Part shown: piece by piece, positions 26,157 through 34,527 of the stretch
Position numbering within the stretch: position 1 is the stretch's first letter
Layout: every line of letters begins with the position of its first letter
Source of the DNA: Agromyces bauzanensis
GTDB taxonomy: Bacteria > Actinomycetota > Actinomycetes > Actinomycetales > Microbacteriaceae
Direction: 5' to 3'
NCBI RefSeq assembly: GCF_014645655.1
Contig: NZ_BMMD01000017.1
Coordinates: forward strand, 24,030-88,029
DNA length: 64,000 bases
Position numbers and translations under genes: made by a program
The notes under the pieces: generated by a model
The model's database searches: none
What the model was told of the DNA's origin: nothing
The model's input: only the letters and a program-made list of their open reading frames with translations

Positions 26157-26206
26157 GGGCGGAACGCCGCGTCCCATCTCACGCGCCGCACCCGCTCGGG
26201 CGCCGA

Positions 26207-26258
26207 GAGGATGCCGAAGACACCGTGCCGGCCGAGGAACGGTGCATTCGGCATCCTC
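26207..26258. terminator. Two-step hairpin between convergent genes
   Basis: Outer arms GAGGATGCCGAA/TTCGGCATCCTC (12 bp, perfect) enclose inner arms CACCGT/ACGGTG (6 bp). It sits between the marR gene (+) and the histidine kinase gene (-), so it can terminate both. Confidence 0.8.
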
Positions 26259-26306
26259 TCGTGCTCCCGTCCCGTCGTGCTCCCGTCCCGTCGTGCTCCC
26301 GTCCCG
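26259..26306. repeat. Tandem repeat, 3 x 16 bp
   Basis: The unit TCGTGCTCCCGTCCCG occurs three times without change, followed by a 5-bp break and a fourth partial copy. It lies in the noncoding gap between two convergent genes, right after the terminator hairpin. Confidence 0.9.
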
Positions 26307-26352
26307 CGCTCTCGTGCTCCCGCCTCTCGCGCCGCCCGCGTGGACCCGCGAC

Positions 26353-27909
26353 TCAGACGGGCAGGTCGACCGTGAACTCGGTGCGACCGGGTTCGGTCTC
26401 GACGGCGACCGTGCCGCGGTGCGCCTCGACGACGGCACGCACGATGGCGAGTCCGAGACCCGTGCTCCCGGCTCGGCGCGAACGGGAGGCGTCGCCGCGC
26501 ACGAATCGCTCGAACAGGTCCTCGCCCACGTCGGCGTCGATGCCCGGGCCGTCGTCGGTCACGGTGAGGCGCACGCGATCGCGCGCGGCATCCGTCACCC
26601 GCTGCAGGCGAACCACGACCTTCGTGCCCTCGGGCGTGTGCACTCGCGCGTTCGCGAGCAGGTTCCCGAGCACCTGGTGCAACCGCGACGCGTCGCCGAT
26701 GACGGTCACGGGATCGTCGAGCACCACGACGCGCCAGTCGTGGTCGGGGGCTGCGGCCTGGGCGTCGCCGACCGCATCGACCACCAACTGTCGCAGGTCG
26801 ACGGACAACGCCGCGAGTTCGCGACCCTCGTCGAGCCGGGCGAGCAGCAGGAGGTCCTCGACGAGCTCGGTCATGCGCACGGATTCGGACTCGATGCGCC
26901 CGATCGCATGCACCACGTCGGGCGGGAGCTCGCCGCCGTGCAGGCGCGTGAGCTCGGCATAGCCGCGGATCGACGCGAGCGGTGTGCGCAGCTCGTGCGA
27001 AGCGTCCGCCACGAAGCGGCGCACCTTCTGCTCGCTCTGCTCGCGGGCCGAGAGGGCGGATGCCACGTGCCCGAGCATGCGGTTGAACGCCGTGCCCAGT
27101 CGTCCCACCTCGGTGCGCTCGTCGTCGACGGGCACGCGCTCGGCGAGCGCGACGTCGCCGCGGTCGAGCGGCAGCTCGGACACGCGCTGGGCCGTCGCCG
27201 TGACGTCGGCGAGGGGGCTGAGCGCCCGCCGCACGACGGCGGAGCCGATCGCGAGCGCGACGGCGAGGCCCGCGAGCGCGACGAGCGCGACCGTCCAGGC
27301 CAGCTGCGTCGTCTGCGCGTTCAGGTCGGCCATGGGCAGCGCGAGCACGATGGCGACGCCGTCCCACTCCGGGCGCACGGTGGCGAGCGCACGGTAGTCG
27401 CCGAGCTGCGGCACGTCGATCGAGTGCGGCTCGCCGTCGACGGGCACCGCAGCGAGTGACCCCGTGAGCTCACCCGGAAGCGGGAGCACCCGCCCCCGTT
27501 CGGTGATGTAGCCCGCGGTCGCCTCGCCCTCGTCGGGCACGAGCGCGGCCAGGGTGCCCGCGGCCTGCCCGGGGACGTTCAGGATCAGCCCGGGCTCGGC
27601 GGAGGGGTCACCCGGGAATCCCGGCGGCTGCTCGGAGATGCCGACTTCCGCGCGCGACAACGCCTCGCCCAGGTCGGTATCGAGCCGTGCGACCGAGGCG
27701 CCGTGGAAGATCGCCACGGTCGCGATGCCGATGACGGCGCTCACGGCCACGAGCAACGCCGCGACGATGACGAGCAGGCGCCGGCGCAGGGTCATCGGGT
27801 GACGCGGGAGCGCGGCATCCGTCACCGCCCCTGCGGCCGGAGCCGTGACGCGTGCCGTCGCCTCCTCGCGCGTCGCTGTGGCGTGGCCGGGGTCGCCCGG
27901 CTTCGTCAT
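26353..27909 (-). CDS. Sensor histidine kinase
   Basis: Membrane kinase of a two-component system, 518 residues. The first membrane helix (LLVIVAALLVAVSAVIGIATV) and second (TVALVALAGLAVALAIGSAVV) flank an extracytoplasmic sensor of about 150 residues. Then come HAMP, the dimerisation domain with phosphoacceptor His in VADASHELRTPLASI, and the ATPase domain: N box LGNLLANARVHTP, G1 DDGPGI and G2 STGLGLAI. All catalytic boxes are present. Its ATG overlaps the response regulator stop (ATGA). Layout and sequence style resemble the actinobacterial TcrY/TrcS class; the stimulus is unknown. Confidence 0.94.
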   Translation of the reverse strand: MTKPGDPGHATATREEATARVTAPAAGAVTDAALPRHPMTLRRRLLVIVAALLVAVSAVIGIATVAIFHGASVARLDTDLGEALSRAEVGISEQPPGFPGDPSAEPGLILNVPGQAAGTLAALVPDEGEATAGYITERGRVLPLPGELTGSLAAVPVDGEPHSIDVPQLGDYRALATVRPEWDGVAIVLALPMADLNAQTTQLAWTVALVALAGLAVALAIGSAVVRRALSPLADVTATAQRVSELPLDRGDVALAERVPVDDERTEVGRLGTAFNRMLGHVASALSAREQSEQKVRRFVADASHELRTPLASIRGYAELTRLHGGELPPDVVHAIGRIESESVRMTELVEDLLLLARLDEGRELAALSVDLRQLVVDAVGDAQAAAPDHDWRVVVLDDPVTVIGDASRLHQVLGNLLANARVHTPEGTKVVVRLQRVTDAARDRVRLTVTDDGPGIDADVGEDLFERFVRGDASRSRRAGSTGLGLAIVRAVVEAHRGTVAVETEPGRTEFTVDLPV

Positions 27910-28652
27910 CCGGCGGCCTTGAGCATGTATCCGGCGCCGCGCACGGTGTGGATCATGGGCTCGCGACCGGCGTCGATCTTCTTGCGCAGGTAGGAGATGT
28001 AGAGCTCCACGACCGACTCCCGGCCCCCGAAGTCGTACGACCAGACCCGATCGAGGATCTGCGCCTTCGAGAGCACGCGGCGCGAGTTGCGCATGAGGAA
28101 GCGGAGCAGCTCGAACTCGGTGGCCGTGAGCTCGATGGGCGTGCCACCGCGAGCGACCTCGTAGGAGTCCTCGTCGAGCGTGAGGTCGCCGACGGCGAGC
28201 ACCGGGTCCTTCGCCTGCGCGAGGGTCAGGGTCGAGCGACGGATGAGTCCGCGCAGGCGCGCGACCACCTCTTCGAGGCTGAACGGCTTGGTGACGTAGT
28301 CGTCGCCGCCGGCGGTCAGGCCCGCGATGCGGTCGTCGAGGGAGTCCTTCGCGGTGAGGAAGAGCACGGGCGTCTCGGTGCCGTCGGCGCGCAAACGCTG
28401 CAAGACCTCGAGCCCGTCGATGTCGGGGAGCATGATGTCGAGCACGATCGCGTCGGGCCGGAACTCGCGCGCGATCTTCACCGCGCTGAACCCGTCGGCG
28501 GCGGTGCGCACGTCCCAGCCCTCGTAGCGGAGCGCCATCCGGAGGAGCTCGGTGAGCGAGTGCTCGTCGTCGACGACGAGCACGCGCACCATGGACCCGT
28601 CGCCCTTGGTGATCTGCGAGGCACGGTGCTGGGTGGTCGGACTCGTGCTCAT
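27906..28652 (-). CDS. OmpR/PhoB-family response regulator
   Basis: DNA-binding partner of the overlapping kinase, 248 residues. The receiver domain has acidic pocket residues in VLVVDDEHS, phosphoacceptor Asp72 in IVLDIMLPDIDG, the Thr of FLTAKD and Lys of YVTKPFSLEE. The C-terminal winged helix (LTATEFELLRFLM, RRVLSKAQILDRVWSYDFGG, ISYLRKKID, HTVRGAGYMLK) is of the PhoB type. A Met at residue 21 (MVRVLVV) is an alternative start. No target can be assigned; a decayed ABC ATPase piece lies just upstream. Confidence 0.95.
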   Translation of the reverse strand: MSTSPTTQHRASQITKGDGSMVRVLVVDDEHSLTELLRMALRYEGWDVRTAADGFSAVKIAREFRPDAIVLDIMLPDIDGLEVLQRLRADGTETPVLFLTAKDSLDDRIAGLTAGGDDYVTKPFSLEEVVARLRGLIRRSTLTLAQAKDPVLAVGDLTLDEDSYEVARGGTPIELTATEFELLRFLMRNSRRVLSKAQILDRVWSYDFGGRESVVELYISYLRKKIDAGREPMIHTVRGAGYMLKAAG

Positions 28653-28726
28653 GCTCCCAGTATCCGCAGTCCGCTATGCGTTCCCTATGAGTTCCTTGGG
28701 CGAATGCCGAGCGATCTGCGTAAGTG

Positions 28727-28856
28727 AAGTCGCCCGGCGTTCTCCTGGCCGCCAAACCCACCGGCAACCTCGACGACGGGACTCGCGGCGAGATCATGGA
28801 CCTGCTCGGAGGCCTCCGGCGCGACCACGGCCTCACCATCGGGAACGTGGGCGGGA
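28727..28856 (+). pseudogene. Remnant of an ABC-transporter ATPase (LolD/MacB type)
   Basis: The piece PGVLLAAKPTGNLDDGTRGEI, then MDLLGGLRRDHGLTI, is the Walker B to D-loop part of a lipoprotein/macrolide-type ABC ATPase (normally LLADEPTGNLD). The catalytic Asp-Glu is changed to Ala-Lys and everything before and after is gone. It is a non-functional fossil between the response regulator and the toroid protein. ABC genes of this kind often neighbour two-component systems. Confidence 0.65.
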
Positions 28857-28878
28857 ACAGAAAACTCCCGGCGGGAAA

Positions 28879-29820
28879 CTATGCCCCGTACGCGGCCAGC
28901 ACGCGCAGCGCGATGAGGGTCACCCACGGGTGCGGCCGGCCGGCACGGACCGGCGGCAGGTGCGTCGCCCCGGGATAGGCGCTGCTCGCCGCCCAGCGCC
29001 CGTCGTCGCGCTGACGGCGCCGGAGGATCTCGATCGCGTCGTCCATTCGCGTGTCGTATGCGATGCCGGCATCCCGCAGCGCATCGAGGCCGCGAAGGAT
29101 GTCGAAGTGCCAGCTCGCTGGATGGTGGAGCCTGGTGAACTCCGGGTGCATCGGTTCGCCGGTGTGCTCGCTGCGGAACAGCCGGTGCCGCAGCAGGAAC
29201 TCGACGGAGCTTGCGGATGCCGCGGCGAGCTCATCGGCGCGATACCGGAGCCCATGGCGGAGGTACTCGGTGATGCCCTCGATCACGCTCACCGTGGTGT
29301 GCACCGACGAGTGCGTGGCGCCCGAGCGGTTCGACCGGCAGTTGAACCCGCCGTCCGCCATGCGCTGCGCGAGGATGAAGTCGACCACGCCCGCGCGGTC
29401 GTCGGTGAGGGCCCCGAAGTAGCTCAGGTAGTTCATGGCCATCCCGTTGACGCAGACATCGCTCTGCCCGATGGTGCGACTCGGGTTGAGGCCGCCGTCC
29501 CGCCCGCGCTCCTCTGCCAGGATCCTGGCGCCCGTCTCCCGCGGCGCGGGCGTGTCGGGCGGCAGCCCGAGGTTCTTCAGCTCGAGCAGCGTGTAATGGC
29601 TCGAGGTCCACTTCGGCTGGTAGAACCCGCGCCCCCAATGGCCGTTCGCGCCGCGCGCGGCGAGCAGCGCCGCGCCGTCGCCCTCCGACGCGATGCGCCG
29701 GCGGAGGTCCATATCGTCGTGCCCGAGCAGGTCCCGGTGCGCCTGGTAGCGCACCGCCACGTCGGTGTGCTCGTCGAGAAGCCACTGGATCGCGGCATCC
29801 GTCATCTCGGCATCCGTCAT
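28879..29820 (-). CDS. Alpha-alpha toroid (prenyltransferase/squalene-cyclase-like) protein, function unknown
   Basis: A soluble 313-residue protein with the repeat pattern of the terpenoid-cyclase/prenyltransferase toroid fold: NGHWGRGFYQPKWTSSHYTL, RDGGLNPS, MADGGFNCRSNRSG and RDDGRWAASSAYPG. The class II cyclase DxDD motif is absent, so catalysis of polyene cyclisation is unlikely. The start has GGGGAGG 4 nt upstream. Proteins of this type occur widely in actinobacteria without assigned function. It stands alone between a dead ABC fragment and the YqaJ gene, which runs in the opposite direction. Confidence 0.75.
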   Translation of the reverse strand: MTDAEMTDAAIQWLLDEHTDVAVRYQAHRDLLGHDDMDLRRRIASEGDGAALLAARGANGHWGRGFYQPKWTSSHYTLLELKNLGLPPDTPAPRETGARILAEERGRDGGLNPSRTIGQSDVCVNGMAMNYLSYFGALTDDRAGVVDFILAQRMADGGFNCRSNRSGATHSSVHTTVSVIEGITEYLRHGLRYRADELAAASASSVEFLLRHRLFRSEHTGEPMHPEFTRLHHPASWHFDILRGLDALRDAGIAYDTRMDDAIEILRRRQRDDGRWAASSAYPGATHLPPVRAGRPHPWVTLIALRVLAAYGA

Positions 29821-29959
29821 CTCGCCTCCCCTGGCGGGTCGTGCCGTCCCCCGGTGATGCGTCCCTGCCGACCATCATGCCTCGTCGCCGCTGAGGCGAA
29901 CACCTCCGAGACGCCGCGTCGCCCCGTGCGCCGGGGCAGGTGCGCGGTACGCTCTGGGA

Positions 29960-30661
29960 GTGCCCGATACTCCCTTCGCCCTCTTCGACCTGGAGGGCGC
30001 GGCGACCGAGGCGCACCGGCCGCCGACGCCCATCCGGCATCCGCACGAGACGCGGATCGTCGCGGATGCGAGCGACCGCGTCGCGTGGCTGCGGGCCCGC
30101 TCCCGTGGGGTGACGGCGACGGATGCCGCGAAGCTGGCGTCCAGGGCATCGGTGCGTGCCGCGGCGTGGGAGAAGCTGCACGGCACGCGCGGATTCGGCG
30201 GCAGCCGGTTCACCGACCACGGTCGCACGCGCGAACCCGTGATCGCCGGGTGGGCGAACCGCGAGCATGGCATCACCCCGTCGACGCTCCTGTTCCACGC
30301 GGAGGGCGACCGTCGTCACCTCGCCACGCCCGACGGGCTGCGCGTGACGCCGCAGGGCGTGCTCGAGCTGTGCGAGATCAAGACGACGTCGCGGCCGTGG
30401 CGGGCCATCCCGCGCACCTACCTCCGCCAGGTCTGGTGGCAGCAGTACGTGCTCGGCGCCGAGCGCACGCTCGTCGTGTGGGAGCACCACGAGGATTTCG
30501 TGCCGGTCGGTGCGCAACCGCAGTGCCGGTGGGTCGACCGCGACGACGACCAGATCGCGATCCTCGTGCGACTCGCGAACGAGCTGCTCGCCGCCCTGCG
30601 GCCGAACGGCGACCCCGTGCCCGACGCCCGCGCGATCTACCGCCCCGGAGCGCTCGCGTGA
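29960..30661 (+). CDS. YqaJ-like viral recombinase family nuclease
   Basis: PD-(D/E)XK exonuclease-like protein, 233 residues. The family start RSRGVTATDAAKLA (equivalent of GIGGSDAA), the catalytic Asp in LATPDGLRV and the ExK pair in LCEIKTT are visible, followed by RQVWWQQYVLGAE. In phages and ICEs YqaJ/LHK-type nucleases act with a single-strand annealing protein. Here no annealase or phage gene is near and the partner is a hydrolase whose GTG overlaps the stop (GTGA). It is thus a chromosomal, possibly domesticated nuclease. The GTG start follows GGTACGCTCTGGGA, a poor ribosome site. Confidence 0.85.
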   Translation: MPDTPFALFDLEGAATEAHRPPTPIRHPHETRIVADASDRVAWLRARSRGVTATDAAKLASRASVRAAAWEKLHGTRGFGGSRFTDHGRTREPVIAGWANREHGITPSTLLFHAEGDRRHLATPDGLRVTPQGVLELCEIKTTSRPWRAIPRTYLRQVWWQQYVLGAERTLVVWEHHEDFVPVGAQPQCRWVDRDDDQIAILVRLANELLAALRPNGDPVPDARAIYRPGALA

Positions 30662-31452
30662 CGACCGTGCTGCTGCACGGACTCGGCGCCGACCGGCGCC
30701 AGCCGCTCGGGTTGTTCGAGTCGATGGTGCAGGAGGTCTCGGGCGCCGACGAGGTCGTCATCGCCCCCGAGGTGCGGGCCCACGGCGGCTTCCTCGCGGT
30801 GGGCGAGCCCGCGGACTTCGCGATCGACCGCCTCGCGGCCGAGGTCTGCGAGCAGGTGCCCGCGGCGATGGCCGACGCGCGGCGCGGCGGGCGCGCGGCA
30901 GCCGAGCCGGTCACGATCATCGGCATCTCGATGGGCGCGGCGATCGCCCTGCGCATCGCGCTCGCCGGCCTGCTGCCCGTCGCGCGCGCGGTCTTCGTGC
31001 GGCCGGCGTTCGACGACCGGTCGCTTCCCGAGCACCTGCGACCGTTCCCCGTGATCGGGCAGATCCTCGCCGACGCGGGGCCCGCCGGCGCCGCGGAGTT
31101 CCGGGAGCGGGCGATCTACCAGCGGGTCGCCGCAATGTCACCGGCCGGCGGCCGGGCGCTCCTCGCACAGTTCAAGGCGCCGGATGCCTCCCGCCGGGCC
31201 ATGCGGCTTGTCGAGGTCCCGCGCAATCGCGCGTTCGATGCCGAGGCCGAGCTCGCAGGACTCGGGGCCCGCGGCATCCGCTCGTTCGTGGTCGGCGCCG
31301 TGCGCGACCCCGTGCATCCCGTCGCGGTCGCCGAGCAGTGGGCGGGAGGCCTCCGTATGCCCATGGAACTCGTGCCGGGCCGCGACGACGGTCAGGCCGC
31401 ACAGGCGGCGGCGCTGCAGGAGCGCGTGGCGCGCTGGCTGAGCCGGGTCTGA
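30658..31452 (+). CDS. Alpha/beta hydrolase
   Basis: Serine hydrolase of 264 residues. The opening TTVLLHGLGADRRQPLG is the oxyanion strand, the nucleophile elbow reads IIGISMGAAIAL (G-x-S-x-G with Ser in GISMG), and the acid and His are expected in RDPVHPVAVAEQW and near RDDGQA. The substrate is unknown; no lid or signal peptide is seen. It is translationally coupled to the YqaJ nuclease gene by a four-base overlap, an unexpected partnership that may merely reflect cotranscription. Confidence 0.85.
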   Translation: MTTVLLHGLGADRRQPLGLFESMVQEVSGADEVVIAPEVRAHGGFLAVGEPADFAIDRLAAEVCEQVPAAMADARRGGRAAAEPVTIIGISMGAAIALRIALAGLLPVARAVFVRPAFDDRSLPEHLRPFPVIGQILADAGPAGAAEFRERAIYQRVAAMSPAGGRALLAQFKAPDASRRAMRLVEVPRNRAFDAEAELAGLGARGIRSFVVGAVRDPVHPVAVAEQWAGGLRMPMELVPGRDDGQAAQAAALQERVARWLSRV

Positions 31453-31473
31453 GGCAGAGCCCGGGGCAGTCGC

Positions 31474-32400
31474 TCACACCTTGGCCGCGTCGCCCGCCGC
31501 GTCGTGCAGGCCGTGCGAGAGGAGCCGTGCGAGGATCGACTCGGGCGGCACGGCGTCGGTGTCGTACTTGTAGCTCAGCTTCTGGACCATCGCGGCGCCG
31601 AGGATCAGTCGCACCAGCTCGGCGTCGTACGGCCGCAGCATCGCCAGCTGCAGCAGGTGGCTCGGGATCGTGCTGAGGCGCGGCATCCGCTTCGCGACGC
31701 GACGCGCGTCGTCGTCCTCGGCGACGAGCGCCTCGTGCAGCCGGTGGTAGAGGAAGTAGTCGGGCAGTTCGTCGCGTTCCGTCCACCATGCCGTGAGCGC
31801 GGCCCGCTGCAGCGCGATGAGCGGATTGCCCCGGCGTGCGGCGATGAACCAGTTCGAGATCTGCTGCCCGCCCCAGCGCAGGTAGAGCGCGCCCGCGCGG
31901 AGCTTCTCGGCCACTGGGTCGGTGACCGGGGCGGGCACGTACGCGGTGGCGTCGACCCAGATGCCGCCGTGGCGTTCGAGGAGCGACACGCGGATGAGGT
32001 CGGAACGGTGCGCCGGACGGTCGGCGAGCCTGCCCTCGACGAGGCGCGGCAGCGGCACGAGCTCGCGCGCCGCGGCGGCGTCGAGGATCCGCGCATCGGG
32101 ATGCACGCGGCGAAGCTGCGCAAGGCACGCGCGCACGAGCGGCGGGGCGTCGCGTTCGGGCCCCTCCCAGTACGTCCAGACGGGGAGGGGCTCGTCGGCG
32201 AGACCGGGCGTCGACGGGTCGACGATTCGGCCTGCGGCATCCGCCCGCAGCTCCGCGTGGTGATCGCGAACGAAATCGCCCGCCTCGATCCGGGCGCGAG
32301 CGGATGCCGCGGGGTCGATGGTCGGCGCATAGAACTCCTTCGCCCGTCGCGCCTGGCGCATGAGCCGGTCGAGTGGTTCGACGGTCGCACGCTCGCTCAT
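31474..32400 (-). CDS. Capsular polysaccharide synthesis-type glycosyltransferase
   Basis: Glycosyltransferase of the PF05704/GT32-like group, 308 residues. Signatures: LPVWTYWEGPERDAPPLV near residue 75, and the sugar-nucleotide site SDLIRVSLLERHGGIWVDAT where the usual DxD is represented by the Asp pair around IWVDA. Downstream NWFIAARRGNPLI follows. No membrane segment. A GTG three codons upstream is possible, but ATG has AGGG 8 nt before it. It is an isolated gene without other polysaccharide genes, 19 nt from the end of the Pr6Pr gene on the same strand. Confidence 0.82.
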   Translation of the reverse strand: MSERATVEPLDRLMRQARRAKEFYAPTIDPAASARARIEAGDFVRDHHAELRADAAGRIVDPSTPGLADEPLPVWTYWEGPERDAPPLVRACLAQLRRVHPDARILDAAAARELVPLPRLVEGRLADRPAHRSDLIRVSLLERHGGIWVDATAYVPAPVTDPVAEKLRAGALYLRWGGQQISNWFIAARRGNPLIALQRAALTAWWTERDELPDYFLYHRLHEALVAEDDDARRVAKRMPRLSTIPSHLLQLAMLRPYDAELVRLILGAAMVQKLSYKYDTDAVPPESILARLLSHGLHDAAGDAAKV

Positions 32401-32419
32401 GCACCTCACCCTGCCAGGG

Positions 32420-33097
32420 TCAGGCCGAGGCGTGCTCGGCGGCCTCGGAGGGCCTCGCTGGTTCCACGGGCTCGTGTGGCCACGGCGTGCGGCTGAGCGC
32501 GATGATGCCGGCCCCGACCAGCAGGATGAAGGAGGCGATCGCGATGACGTACACCGCGACGCCGCCGTACCCGGCCTCCTGCGCGGGGTTCAGGAACGGG
32601 TACGGGTACCAGCCGGTGACGGCGCCGCGGATCATCGAGTAGGCGACCCAGGCGAGCGGGAAGATCGCGATGGTCCAGATGCGCCGCCACTCCACGTACC
32701 GTCGCCCGGGTGCGAGCACCCAGTCGAGCACGAGGTAGAGCGGGGCCCACACGTGCAGGATCTCGTTCGACCACGGCACAGTGGTCGCCTGGTCGAGGGA
32801 GATCTCGCGCAGCAGCAGGTTGTAGACGACGAACGTCGTCGCCATGTAGGTCACGACGCACGCACGCACGAGGTTGAACATGACGGTGTCGGCGGGTCTC
32901 GTGAACGCGATCCACGCGCCGACGAGCAGCACGATCGACGACACGGCGTTCGACAGGATCGTGAAGAAGCTGAAGAAGTTCACGAGGAAGAACGCCTGGT
33001 CGGGCACCATCGACCAGCTCTGCGCGAACTGGCCCGCGACCGCGACGATGATCGCCGCCGCCGCGAGCACCCGCAGCACCCCGAACAGTCGTCTCAC
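32420..33097 (-). CDS. Pr6Pr family six-helix membrane protein
   Basis: Integral membrane protein of 225 residues with six to seven hydrophobic helices. Family marks are FFLVNFFSFFTILSNAVS after helix 1, VPWSNEILHVWAPLYLVLDW and GWYPYPFLNP. Pr6Pr proteins are common in Microbacteriaceae and have no proven function. A second, diverged copy lies at 48915-49664, with the same FFSYFTVQS, PWSDTLLHFVVPGLAV and GWYPYFFLD positions. It runs in the same direction as the glycosyltransferase gene, 19 nt away, so the two are probably cotranscribed. Confidence 0.85.
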   Translation of the reverse strand: MRRLFGVLRVLAAAAIIVAVAGQFAQSWSMVPDQAFFLVNFFSFFTILSNAVSSIVLLVGAWIAFTRPADTVMFNLVRACVVTYMATTFVVYNLLLREISLDQATTVPWSNEILHVWAPLYLVLDWVLAPGRRYVEWRRIWTIAIFPLAWVAYSMIRGAVTGWYPYPFLNPAQEAGYGGVAVYVIAIASFILLVGAGIIALSRTPWPHEPVEPARPSEAAEHASA

Positions 33098-33512
33098 CGG
33101 AACCCCGTTCCCGTCGCCTCGGCACCCGCCCGCGACGCAGTTGAGTGCAGCATACTGGCGCGGGGCCCACCCGGTGCGGGACGCCCGCGATGGGCGGCCT
33201 CGGAGGGCCCTCTCCGGTGAGCGTCGCCCGTCCCGGACGGTCGACGGTCGTCAGCTCGCTCGACGTGCGGGCGACCCGGGACGCGCGGGACGTCGTCACC
33301 GCCATGCACGAGCTTGCCGTTCGGGAGGCGATCGACCACTTCACCGCCGCGGTGAGCCGATCCGCCTGTGCGCCGCCGGTGATGTCGAGGGAGCGGCGGC
33401 CGTCGCGCACGAGTCCTGGCACCCCCTTCCGGTCTCAGCGAGCTGACGGGGGCCTACCCGGCGCGGGGCTCCCCGGCGCGGGGCTCCCCGGCGCGGGCTC
33501 CCCGGCGGGGGG
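33098..33512. other. Gap with possible gene remnant and tandem repeats
   Basis: No intact gene. On the plus strand two protein-like pieces in different frames, AMHELAVREAIDHFTAAV and then RLCAAGDVEGAAAVAHESW ending in a stop near 33448, may be one decayed short gene. I could not assign a family. The right end is occupied by the GC-rich tandem repeat. Confidence 0.3.
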
Positions 33513-33524
33513 CTACCCGGCGCG
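33454..33524. repeat. Tandem repeat, five imperfect 14-16 bp units
   Basis: Units of the form CTMCCCGGCGCGGGG follow each other five times; the last unit includes the stop codon and final codons (TRAG) of the DUF5937/ArsR gene. Small indels distinguish the units, suggesting slippage. Confidence 0.85.
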
Positions 33525-34472
33525 AGTCTCCAGCAGCGCGGTGCCGAGCTCGCTTCGCAGGTAGAGCACGCTGCGGCCGTACCGCGTGCTCACGAGGAGC
33601 CCCGCGTCGCGCAGCACGCGCAGGTGCTGGTTGACAGCCGAGGCGGTGACCCCGAGCCGCACCCCGAGCTCGGTCGATGACGCCGGGTCGCCGAGGTCGG
33701 CGAGCAGGTGCGCCCGCGTCTCGCCGAGCAAGGCGGCCACGGCGGCCGGGTTCGCGATGCGCTCGGCCTCCCACAGCGCGCCCTGACCTCGTGCGGAGTA
33801 CATGATCATGGGCGGCCCCTCGCCGACGGGAGCGGATGCGCGCCTCGTGAACAGCGTCGGCACGAGCGTGAGCCCGTTGCCGTCGATCGGGTAGGTGCGG
33901 TCGCGCGGGTCCGAGAGCTGCACCGACACGACGCCGTGCTCGTACGAGATGCGCGACGAGAGGCCGTTGAGCATGGCGGCCACGCCGGCCTGCGCGATCT
34001 GCCGGCCCCGATACACGATGTCCGCCTCGAGGACGGCGCGCATGCGGGGCCAGTACGGCTCGAAGCAGGTCTCCCAGAGCTGCCGGAGGGCGCGCACGAT
34101 GCGGCGGAGTGCGGGGCTCGTCGCCCCCGCGAACACGTCGGGCACACGGCCGTGCACGGCGATGAGGTCGGCCCGGACCGCCCCGGACGGCGTGGCGAGG
34201 AGGGTCGCGAACTCGTCCTCGATGCGCGTCAACGGCGATTCGGGCCGCGGGTTGAGGAAGTCGGGGGTCCACATGCGCTCGTTGATGAGGCCATCGAGGG
34301 TCCGCAGGTCGAGTCGCGCCCGGGCCGCCTCCGTCCTGCGAAGCCAGCCGAGCTGCAGCGGGAACCGGGCCGGGTACTGGATGGCGCGCAATGAGAGGGC
34401 GAGCTCGCTCAGCGGCGAGATGCCGAACCGCACGGCGCCCACGTCGTCTTCGGTCAACAGGTAGCGCAACAT
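33513..34472 (-). CDS. ArsR-type winged-helix regulator with N-terminal DUF5937 domain
   Basis: Regulator of 319 residues. The first two thirds (LSELALSLRAIQYPARFPLQLGW, GVAAMLNGLSSRISYE, DGNGLTLVPTLFTRR) are the DUF5937-type domain; the C-terminus is an ArsR-like DNA-binding domain: LGETRAHLLADLGDPASSTEL, LGVTASAVNQHLRVLRDAGL, TRYGRSVLYLRS. This fusion is usual in actinobacteria beside a divergent MFS transporter, exactly the arrangement here. A 7-bp inverted repeat overlaps its own start codon, suggesting autoregulation and control of the transporter. The inducer is unknown. Confidence 0.88.
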   Translation of the reverse strand: MLRYLLTEDDVGAVRFGISPLSELALSLRAIQYPARFPLQLGWLRRTEAARARLDLRTLDGLINERMWTPDFLNPRPESPLTRIEDEFATLLATPSGAVRADLIAVHGRVPDVFAGATSPALRRIVRALRQLWETCFEPYWPRMRAVLEADIVYRGRQIAQAGVAAMLNGLSSRISYEHGVVSVQLSDPRDRTYPIDGNGLTLVPTLFTRRASAPVGEGPPMIMYSARGQGALWEAERIANPAAVAALLGETRAHLLADLGDPASSTELGVRLGVTASAVNQHLRVLRDAGLLVSTRYGRSVLYLRSELGTALLETRAG

Positions 34473-34489
34473 GTAGCACTACGCTACAT
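34471..34489. promoter_or_regulatory. Operator between DUF5937/ArsR regulator and MFS gene
   Basis: ATGTAGC-ACTAC-GCTACAT: two perfect 7-bp arms around a 5-bp spacer. The left arm overlaps the regulator start codon. Both divergent promoters would be within reach. Confidence 0.7.
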
Positions 34490-34527
34490 CGATTTCGTTG
34501 CCCCGCCCCGTCTGGGAGAACGGATCC

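Noticed and set aside
26259..26306. CRISPR array
   Set aside because: Units are directly adjacent without spacers and no cas gene is present.
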